Shown here: piece after piece, positions 1 to 5,233 of the stretch
Layout: every line of letters begins with the position of its first letter
Position numbering within the stretch: the stretch's first letter is position 1
Source of the DNA: Eubacteriales bacterium
Lineage (GTDB): Bacteria > Bacillota > Clostridia > Peptostreptococcales > Anaerovoracaceae
Assembly: GCA_029098205.1 (NCBI GenBank)
Contig: JAQXNW010000144.1
Coordinates: 1 to 6,733 of the forward strand
DNA length: 6,733 nucleotides
Direction of reading: 5' to 3'
Notes under the pieces: model-generated
What the model saw: the letters and a program-made list of their open reading frames with translations, nothing else
Database searches by the model: none
What the model was told of the DNA's origin: nothing
Program-made: the position numbers and the translations under genes

Positions 1-59
1 CCGATGCCATTTCCATCCCATCCGATAAAGAGGATAGCTGATTGAAATCAGCGATGCTG
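1..59. repeat. 59-bp direct repeat, left copy
   Basis: This stretch is identical base for base to 581-639. The match ends at position 60 (t here, c at 640). The left limit cannot be seen because the window begins here. On the minus strand it is read in the same frame as in the GT2 gene but is attached to the polymerase frame. It may be a real duplication or an assembly artefact. Confidence 0.97.
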
Positions 60-546
60 TCAAAACGCAAAGTATAAAACGAAGCCATCTGTTTTTCAAA
101 AGAAATTTAATTCCTAGCATTAACAGCGAAACAGCAATAAAAAATCTCAGTACTTCTAATGTAAAGAAAAAATAGAAAAAGCCATATAAAAAGAAAAAAA
201 CAGAATAGCTGCACTCAAATTCTCTCATTAATTGAAAAATAAGAAATGCGCAAACCACAAAAATAACTAATAAAAACAGCTGAAACGGAATTCCAAAATG
301 AGAGAACGCATCCGCCAAATATCCGTACCCTTTTTCAACGTGCCAAATGTCACTTTCAACAGATGAAGTTCCTTGCAAATAATGGAATCGATAACGGCCT
401 AAATCACAATTTCCATCTCTAATATTTCCCGCAAAAATCATTCCAAAGAAAATAAGGGACCAAATATCCAAAGCCCTTGCTTTCTTCTTCATTAGTAAAC
501 AATAAAAATTAAGAAGCATTGTTCCAAAATAGAGAACGACCGTCAT
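1..546 (-). CDS. EpsG/Wzy-like polysaccharide polymerase, N-terminal part, chimeric at its 3' side
   Basis: An open frame of 182 codons runs from ATG at 546 off the left edge without a stop. It starts 16 bases after the GT2 stop, with GAGGGG (553-558) six bases before the ATG. The protein is strongly hydrophobic, with likely membrane helices near residues 2-19, 28-41, 88-107, 113-130 and 133-150. It carries EpsG-family features: a short loop with RDGNCDLGRY (43-52), EKGYGYL (71-77), and an Arg in LEVLRFFIAVSLL (130-142). EpsG/Wzy-type proteins are membrane polymerases that join lipid-linked repeat units; full-length members have roughly 350-400 residues, so more than half is missing. Residues from about 164 onward (ASLISISYPLYRMGWKW) are identical to the GT2 C-terminus because bases 1-59 repeat 581-639, so the natural polymerase sequence stops near residue 163. 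GC of 61-540 is about 32% by hand count, visibly lower than pepF. The family call is good; the exact specificity is unknown. Confidence 0.72.
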   Translation of the reverse strand, partial: MTVVLYFGTMLLNFYCLLMKKKARALDIWSLIFFGMIFAGNIRDGNCDLGRYRFHYLQGTSSVESDIWHVEKGYGYLADAFSHFGIPFQLFLLVIFVVCAFLIFQLMREFECSYSVFFFLYGFFYFFFTLEVLRFFIAVSLLMLGIKFLLKNRWLRFILCVLTASLISISYPLYRMGWKWHR

Positions 547-562
547 CACAAACCCCTCGCAT

Positions 563-1546
563 CTACCCCATAATATTTTTCCGATGCCATTTCCATCCCA
601 TCCGATAAAGAGGATAGCTGATTGAAATCAGCGATGCTGCTGCCCTTTCCACTTTTGAAACCCTCGGATCTGATAAAACCGTACGCTTGTGTTTCCGAAG
701 ATAAGAAATCATTTCATCTCTACGGTCTGTATACTTTCGATCCGCGTCCGAATTTATCATCAGATTAAGTACACTGAATCTCGCCCGGTATCGTTTTGCA
801 AGAGCTGGCTGAAGAAGACTTGGATACTTCTCTACAATTTTCTCAGTCACCTGATCCGTAATCGGCGAATAATCAAAATATTTTTCATTAAACTTGCTGT
901 TCGAAATGGAATTATCATGAAACATATAATTATATTTTGAATCAAACCCCACCGCGATGCGATCCGCTTTCATAATCAATCGATACATGGTTGCAAGATC
1001 CTCGAAAATTTTTCCCTTAGGGAAGCGGATATCCGAAAGAAGCGATCTTGCAATCAATTTACAATATGCCGACGTATCGTTCACATCGTTGTATAAGAAA
1101 GAGTTCAGCCACTGCTCCGGGGTCTCAGCCTCTGGCGCTCGCTGAACCGCATTTTCTTTTACTTTCCCGTTCTGATAACAAGTCCGATGCTGACAGACAG
1201 AAAGATCAGCATCAAACCGAACAATCAAGTTATACAAATAAGAAACGTAATCCGGATCGATTGAATCGTCCGGATCTACATATGTTATAAATTCTCCCGA
1301 CGCATGCTCAGTCCCAAAATTTCTAGCATCGGATAATCCCCCATTTTCCTTATGAAAAACAGAAATGCGGGAATCTCTTTTTGAAAAATCATCGAGCATC
1401 TCTCCGCTTCTGTCTGTGGAGCCATCATCAACAAAAAGAATCTCAAGAGACTCATAATCCTGTTCTGTAACGGACTGAAAGCAGCGTTCCAAATACTCTT
1501 GAATGTTATATACTGGAAGTACGATAGATATTAATGGATTACTCAT
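563..1546 (-). CDS. GT2 family glycosyltransferase (EpsJ/CpsJ-like)
   Basis: This 327-residue cytoplasmic enzyme would transfer a sugar from a nucleotide-sugar donor to the growing lipid-linked repeat unit. The GT-A fold is clear: ISIVLPVYN at 6-14, the nucleotide-binding VDDGSTD at 39-45, NGGLSDARN at 68-76, and the metal-binding DXD-type VDPDD at 90-94. A later FEDL motif, in KGKIFEDLATMYR, fits the catalytic-base region of this family. Length is normal. The ATG at 1546 overlaps the GT4 stop as ATGA, and GGAGA (1551-1555) lies five bases upstream, so the two genes should be translationally coupled. The stop is TAG at 563-565. The C-terminus is basic and looks complete; its last 20 or so codons are the source of the repeat at 1-59. 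Donor and linkage cannot be read from sequence. The enzyme class is secure. Confidence 0.95.
   Translation of the reverse strand: MSNPLISIVLPVYNIQEYLERCFQSVTEQDYESLEILFVDDGSTDRSGEMLDDFSKRDSRISVFHKENGGLSDARNFGTEHASGEFITYVDPDDSIDPDYVSYLYNLIVRFDADLSVCQHRTCYQNGKVKENAVQRAPEAETPEQWLNSFLYNDVNDTSAYCKLIARSLLSDIRFPKGKIFEDLATMYRLIMKADRIAVGFDSKYNYMFHDNSISNSKFNEKYFDYSPITDQVTEKIVEKYPSLLQPALAKRYRARFSVLNLMINSDADRKYTDRRDEMISYLRKHKRTVLSDPRVSKVERAAASLISISYPLYRMGWKWHRKNIMG
581..639. repeat. 59-bp direct repeat, right copy, inside the GT2 gene
   Basis: This is the second copy of 1-59, 580 bases to the right. It encodes the last part of the GT2 enzyme (SLISISYPLYRMGWKWHRK region). The pattern of a hydrophobic turn, then PLYR and a basic end is typical of GT2 C-termini, so this copy is the native location. 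Confidence 0.97.
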
Positions 1547-2790
1547 TTTCTCTCCGAATTGTCCTGAATTAACAGATCTGCCATATCGACAATTGCCTGA
1601 TATGCCGTTTTCCGGTCGAATTCCCGTTCCGCTGTTATCCGGGCGTTTACGGAATACTTCTTTGAAAGTTCCGGGTTATTTTTCAGAAGCAGAATTCCCT
1701 CTGCCAGAGCTTTTGCGTCTTCCGCAGGAACATTGATGCCGAAGTCTTTTTTGGTTACAAGATCACAGAAAACCGGATTTTCCAATGTATTAATCATAGG
1801 CCGTCCGCTGGAAAGATAGTCGCCGACCTTATTTACAATGCTCTGCGGCGCTCCCTTGACGAAAGAATTAATCGCAGCATCCGATTTATGAAGATATGCA
1901 GCCATCTTCGGATATGCAGTATATCCTAAAAATTCAACATTCCCGCATCCGATTTCCTTTGCATGGTTTTTGAATTCGTCCGCTCTGGGGCCTGTGCCAA
2001 GGATCTTGATTTTTATATCCGCATGCCCTTCTTTCTCCAATCGACCTGCGGCGTCAATCAATGTGAGGATATCATAGCTCTTTCCCAGTGAACCGGCATA
2101 CGTCACCCAGTATTCATTCTCCGGCTTCTCGATTTCGCCTGAGTATGTTCGAACTCCTTCGTCAAATACATCCAGGTCGCATCCGACATAGACGGTTTTC
2201 ATCGGAATGCTCCGATAGTTATTTTTCACAGCACGCGCTGTATAATCTTCAGAGGTTCCGATCGCTCCGCTTGCATTCTTATATGCAGTTTCCGCATCCT
2301 TCTTAAGCGGCCTAAGAAACAGACTTGTCAGAGGATTTTTCGGAAGAACCATGGACATCGCTTCCGGCCAAAGATCCTCGATATCCACAATAAACGGGAT
2401 CCCGTTTTGTCTGCAATATTCCGAAACCCTCGCTGCTACTCGGTTTGACGGAATCGAGCAGTATACCGCATCGTATTTCGTTTGACTCTTCGTCAAGTAC
2501 GATGCGATATTCTTCGCAACCGTCTGATTACTGCGGATTCTCTTAAAATCAATATTTTTATTATATGGAGGAGTCTTTACAAAGGTAATCTTGAATGGAT
2601 AATTTTCAGACAGAATTTTCTTCGTATCTCTGGCTTTTTTCTGAAAATGCTGGAAATCAACCGTAATCACTTCCACATCATATCCTGCATTCACAAACAG
2701 GTTCGCGATGTAGAAAAAACGATTCGGCCCCGGTTCACAGGGGAACCAGGCGTATCCATTCGAAACAATCGCGATTTTTTTATTTTTCAT
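1543..2790 (-). CDS. GT4 family glycosyltransferase (WbuB-like)
   Basis: A GT-B fold retaining glycosyltransferase of 415 residues, expected to add a sugar to the lipid-linked intermediate in the cytoplasm. Numbering from the chosen start, the acceptor half begins with KIAIVSNGYAWFP and GPNRFFYIANLF (21-32) and contains DIEDLWPEAM (136-145), a hallmark of the WbuB-type subgroup. The donor half shows YAGSLGKSYDI (231-241), ILGTGP (263-268), VEFLGY (285-290) and NKVGDYLSSGRP (320-331). In that last motif Asp stands where most GT4 enzymes have the Glu of the EX7E signature. An in-frame ATG at 2808 exists, but the ATG at 2790 is preferred: GGAG lies seven bases before it, while the nearer alternative at 2796 sits only one base after the ribosome site. 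This start overlaps the end of the phosphotransferase gene by 11 bases and the gene ends in an ATGA overlap with the GT2 gene. The family is sure; the sugar is unknown. Confidence 0.94.
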   Translation of the reverse strand: MKNKKIAIVSNGYAWFPCEPGPNRFFYIANLFVNAGYDVEVITVDFQHFQKKARDTKKILSENYPFKITFVKTPPYNKNIDFKRIRSNQTVAKNIASYLTKSQTKYDAVYCSIPSNRVAARVSEYCRQNGIPFIVDIEDLWPEAMSMVLPKNPLTSLFLRPLKKDAETAYKNASGAIGTSEDYTARAVKNNYRSIPMKTVYVGCDLDVFDEGVRTYSGEIEKPENEYWVTYAGSLGKSYDILTLIDAAGRLEKEGHADIKIKILGTGPRADEFKNHAKEIGCGNVEFLGYTAYPKMAAYLHKSDAAINSFVKGAPQSIVNKVGDYLSSGRPMINTLENPVFCDLVTKKDFGINVPAEDAKALAEGILLLKNNPELSKKYSVNARITAEREFDRKTAYQAIVDMADLLIQDNSERK

Positions 2791-4207
2791 CGTCATTCTC
2801 CAATTCAAAATCCTGTATTTCTTCGACTCGCTCTTCGGAGAATCCTTCCGTACTCTCTTTCTGGAAAAGAATTTTCACAGTCTCAAAAATCAGCTGAAGA
2901 TCCAGAAGCAGGCTATAATGCGTGATATAGATCAGATCCATTTTTACTTTATCAAGCGCCGTCGTGTTATATTTTCCATACACCTGCGCATACCCTGTGA
3001 GACCGCCGCGGACCTTCTCGCGGAGTTTAAATTCAGGAATCTGCTGGGTATATTTTTCTACGTGCTCAACTCTCTCCGGCCGAGGCCCAACGATTGACAT
3101 ATCGCCCTTCAGAATATTAATTAACTGAGGAAGCTCATCAATACGAACCGCACGAATGACTTTTCCGACTTTCGTAATTCGATCGTCGTCTTCTCCGGCC
3201 GGGTGCGACCGACCATCCTTCTCCGCATCGACAATCATACTGCGGAATTTAATCATCTGGAACTTCCGTCCGCCCAGTGTTACCCGCTCCTGACGGAAGA
3301 AAACCGGACCGCCGTCATCTCTTTTAATCGCAATCGCGACAATCAGAAAAACCGGAGATAATATCACTAAGGCTAATAGAGAAAGGAAAATGTCAAAAAA
3401 ACGCTTGATTCCGAGGCGGACTAATGAAATCCCCTCATTCCGATTTAATGCGAGCGGCGTATCAAACAGATTCATATTCTCCGAAGTCTGCACAATAATA
3501 TCAGAGAGTTTCGGAAGGAAATATACTCTCTTCCCCAGCTCATATCCGATCTTGATAAGAGAACTCTGCTGTTCATCCGGAAGGTCGTATAGCGCGATCG
3601 CGTCGTATTTCTTGATATCAGGCAGAAGCTCCTCTACATTTTCAGGGCACTTCGTCATCTTAGCCACATGATATTTCGCGGGAACCCGATCGAATTTATC
3701 CCGGATGCTGTTTCCCAGATTAGCCCGCTCCCCGTAAATTTCAAAGATCTGAAGCGGCGGAACGATTTTACGATGTACTATGATGATGATGTTTGTAACT
3801 AACACGATCACAACAGTCTGCACCAGGAACAAAAGAAAATAAATTCCAAGAAACAGAAAACCGAAACGGAACTGTCCGGTAATCGCCATGGAAATGAAAA
3901 TTTCTAAAAAATCAAGAGAAAAAAGAGAAAGCACCTGGCTGGCAAACACCTGCATCTTCCGGTTCGCACCGAAATGGAATCCGCCGAGCCACTTCGTGAT
4001 CACAATAAAAAGCCCCGCGTAAATCAGCAACGCCATTCCAAGATTCCCCATTCCGAGAAGCGCTCCCGTCTGATTGTGATCCTGTACAAAACGATACCAG
4101 ACGAACATAAACGATCCCGTCGCGATAACCGTAAGAAGAAACCCGCAGCATCTCCGATAGAAACTTTCGAGCGCCGCATGCGTTCTTTTATTACTATATT
4201 CGCTCAA
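2780..4207 (-). CDS. Polyprenyl-phosphate sugar phosphotransferase (initiating enzyme)
   Basis: This membrane enzyme transfers a sugar 1-phosphate from a nucleotide sugar to undecaprenyl phosphate, the first step of repeat-unit assembly. It is 475 residues, normal for the full-length class with an N-terminal multi-helix region. Counting from the TTG start, likely helices lie near 21-42, 53-73, 90-111 and 117-144, followed by a soluble NAD-fold-like linker domain and a re-entrant or membrane helix near 268-296. The C-terminal catalytic domain has KRFFDI, GPVFFRQERV, KFRSM (320-324), the catalytic Asp-Glu pair in RIDELPQL (D357, E358), KGDMSIVGPRPER (367-379) and GLTGYAQVYGKYNT. An ATG seven codons upstream (4228) is in frame, but AGGAGGAGA (4211-4219) lies after it and six bases before TTG at 4207, so TTG is the likely start. 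The gene follows the Wzz-like gene by 125 bases and overlaps the next gene by 11. Substrate sugar is undetermined. Confidence 0.95.
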   Translation of the reverse strand: MSEYSNKRTHAALESFYRRCCGFLLTVIATGSFMFVWYRFVQDHNQTGALLGMGNLGMALLIYAGLFIVITKWLGGFHFGANRKMQVFASQVLSLFSLDFLEIFISMAITGQFRFGFLFLGIYFLLFLVQTVVIVLVTNIIIIVHRKIVPPLQIFEIYGERANLGNSIRDKFDRVPAKYHVAKMTKCPENVEELLPDIKKYDAIALYDLPDEQQSSLIKIGYELGKRVYFLPKLSDIIVQTSENMNLFDTPLALNRNEGISLVRLGIKRFFDIFLSLLALVILSPVFLIVAIAIKRDDGGPVFFRQERVTLGGRKFQMIKFRSMIVDAEKDGRSHPAGEDDDRITKVGKVIRAVRIDELPQLINILKGDMSIVGPRPERVEHVEKYTQQIPEFKLREKVRGGLTGYAQVYGKYNTTALDKVKMDLIYITHYSLLLDLQLIFETVKILFQKESTEGFSEERVEEIQDFELENDDEK

Positions 4208-4332
4208 AAATCTCCTCCTGTATTTCATATATAAAAAGCAATCATAACAGTGTTCTGATTCTCAAAACCTATTCTGCCGAATTTTCCAAAGAAAAGGAAT
4301 CTAAAGCAAAGAGCGATGAAGAAATCAAACCG
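4208..4332 (-). promoter_or_regulatory. Gene-free spacer with a candidate internal promoter
   Basis: The minus strand contains TGTTATGAT at 4241-4249, an extended -10 element with five of six matches to TATAAT. No good -35 lies at 16-17 bases; TTGAGA is present but only 13 bases away. Transcription starting near 4234 would give a leader of about 27 bases to the TTG start and would leave the upstream ATG at 4228 almost at the 5' end. No GC-rich stem followed by a T run is visible, so readthrough from the Wzz-like gene is also expected. Confidence 0.35.
4211..4219 (-). promoter_or_regulatory. Ribosome binding site that fixes a TTG start
   Basis: The minus strand reads AGGAGGAGA, an almost perfect anti-16S match, with the AGGAGG core six bases before TTG at 4205-4207. 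No purine-rich site precedes the in-frame ATG at 4228. This site therefore favours the TTG start of the phosphotransferase. Confidence 0.8.
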
Positions 4333-5001
4333 CTATTTTTCTGCATGGTGATTAGAAGAAATTCCCTTCTTTCCTCTGAAGATAAACACAATAATAATAA
4401 TTCCGACAGAAAGAATCAGCCCAAGAGCTGCTCCTTTCAATCCATTATTCCGTACACTTCCAGAACTTTCTGGCGCTGTAGGAAGATTTGCTTCCTCTTC
4501 TATATTGGCATCAAAAATTTCATCCGTCGATTGATTGATTTCGCGGACCGTCGCATCTCCGACCGCTTTCGTAATCGACTGTGCTGTTTTTGGATTCGTA
4601 TCTTTCGTTACAATTTCTAAAAAACGAGTATTTTCAATTACGGACACGTCTATTTTCGAAGCAATCTCTTCGCTGCTGAGACCCGTCTCTCTCGCCGCAC
4701 TCTTTAATACCTTCCGGCCTTTTCCCATCTCGACAAAATCATCCATATACTGCTTCGCGTCGTAAGGCTGATAAAGCATGATCTTATCCGAAGCATTCGT
4801 CTTCTCGGAAGCCGTAATATAAATTCTTGTCGAAGACGAATAAACCGGTTTAATAAACAACTTCGTTCCAACTGATGCACCTGCGCCGAAAATCAGCATA
4901 ACAAGAACAACGATCCATTTCCTCTTCCAAACCTGCGCCAGGCAGTCCCAGATATCAAAATCGACGATATCATATTCTTCGGTTGATGTATTTTCTTTCA
5001 C
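4333..5001 (-). CDS. Wzz/CpsC-like polysaccharide chain-length regulator
   Basis: A 222-residue membrane protein of the Wzz family, the type called CpsC, CapA or EpsA in Gram-positive bacteria, which sets polymer length together with the polymerase and normally activates a separate tyrosine kinase. It has two membrane helices, near 29-50 and 188-208, enclosing an extracellular region that starts with the family pattern KPVYSSSTRIYI (51-62). A proline-containing stretch, ANLPTAPESSG, lies just before helix 2, as is usual. The cytoplasmic tail is short (RGKKG onward), with no Tyr cluster and no fused ATPase, so this is the adaptor half only. The start is GTG at 4999-5001, supported by AAGGAG about seven bases upstream. 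It is the first gene of the cluster and is followed directly by the initiating phosphotransferase. No kinase (CpsD) or phosphatase (CpsB/CpsB-like) gene is found next to it, which is less common. The family call is firm. Confidence 0.9.
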   Translation of the reverse strand: MKENTSTEEYDIVDFDIWDCLAQVWKRKWIVVLVMLIFGAGASVGTKLFIKPVYSSSTRIYITASEKTNASDKIMLYQPYDAKQYMDDFVEMGKGRKVLKSAARETGLSSEEIASKIDVSVIENTRFLEIVTKDTNPKTAQSITKAVGDATVREINQSTDEIFDANIEEEANLPTAPESSGSVRNNGLKGAALGLILSVGIIIIVFIFRGKKGISSNHHAEK

Positions 5002-5007
5002 GGAATT

Positions 5008-5013
5008 CTCCTT
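5008..5013 (-). promoter_or_regulatory. Ribosome binding site for a GTG start
   Basis: The minus strand reads AAGGAG, then six bases, then GTG at 4999-5001. There is no ATG nearby in this frame, so the site supports the GTG start of the Wzz-like gene. Confidence 0.75.
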
Positions 5014-5049
5014 CTTCTATCGGTCAGTTCGAATCAATACTATCGTCGT

Positions 5050-5078
5050 ATTATAACACGTCATAATTTCAGAAACAA
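5050..5078 (-). promoter_or_regulatory. Promoter of the polysaccharide cluster
   Basis: On the minus strand a consensus TATAAT (5050-5055) is preceded by TG one base upstream, giving an extended -10. A weak -35, TTGTTT, lies at 5073-5078 with 17-base spacing. Transcription would start near 5043, leaving about 40 bases of leader to the GTG start of the Wzz-like gene. It is the only strong candidate upstream of the cluster in this window. Confidence 0.65.
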
Positions 5079-5094
5079 CCAAGAGCCCGCTTAG

Positions 5095-5116
5095 ATTGAA
5101 ATTCTTTACTTTCAAT
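5095..5116. promoter_or_regulatory. Inverted repeat over the pepF -35 box, possible operator
   Basis: ATTGAAA (5095-5101) and TTTCAAT (5110-5116) form a perfect 7-base dyad with an 8-base centre. It covers the -35 box and most of the promoter spacer. The placement is what a repressor site would show, but dyads of this size arise by chance in AT-rich spacers, and no regulator gene is in the window. Confidence 0.3.
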
Positions 5117-5124
5117 GCTATATT
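5096..5124 (+). promoter_or_regulatory. pepF: pepF promoter
   Basis: TTGAAA (5096-5101) and TATATT (5119-5124) are separated by exactly 17 bases, and TG lies one base before the -10, as in extended -10 promoters. Each hexamer matches the housekeeping sigma consensus at five of six positions. Transcription would start near 5131 and produce a leader of about 100 bases before pepF. Its upstream end is about 18 bases from the divergent cluster promoter, so the two may compete or share a regulator. Confidence 0.65.
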
Positions 5125-5139
5125 AAATAAGTATACTTT

Positions 5140-5195
5140 AAAATCCTGAAAAATTCACGATTGACGGAATAAAACGGAGGATTTTCCTTTGTTTT
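5140..5195 (+). promoter_or_regulatory. pepF leader with two competing stem structures
   Basis: A hairpin at 5171-5195 pairs AAAACGGAGGA with TCCTTTGTTTT around a TTT loop: 11 pairs including two G-U, ending in a run of U, so it resembles a weak intrinsic terminator. A separate 8-base perfect pairing joins AAAATCCT (5140-5147) to AGGATTTT (5178-5185). The two use the same bases and cannot form together. The hairpin also hides a GGAGG at 5176-5180 that precedes a possible TTG-started four-codon reading frame (5189-5203). This could be an attenuator or a chance fold; no known riboswitch was recognised. Confidence 0.3.
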
Positions 5196-5233
5196 CAGCC
5201 TGATACCCTGACAGTATGAAGGAGCAACGAACT

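Noticed and set aside
1..639. Insertion sequence or cassette bounded by the 59-bp direct repeats
   Set aside because: The 521 bases between the repeats encode part of a membrane polymerase, with no transposase, no terminal inverted repeats, and a repeat too long for a target-site duplication.
1..639. CRISPR-like repeat
   Set aside because: There are only two copies 580 bases apart, and the repeat is protein-coding.
689..1290. Three plus-strand frames (689-940, 957-1145, 1048-1290) inside the GT2 gene
   Set aside because: They overlap each other and the GT2 motifs on the other strand, and their translations look like random low-complexity protein.
2482..2925. A 147-codon plus-strand open frame across the phosphotransferase/GT4 boundary
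   Set aside because: It lies antisense to two well-supported genes with clear catalytic motifs, has no family resemblance, and its length is explained by the codon bias of the opposite strand.
3912..4151. A minus-strand frame of 79 codons within the phosphotransferase gene
   Set aside because: It is an out-of-frame copy of the membrane region of the real gene.
4275..4310. Possible terminator after the Wzz-like gene
   Set aside because: On the minus strand TTTTC and GAAAA can form a 5-base AT-rich stem, but there is no GC core and no T run afterwards.
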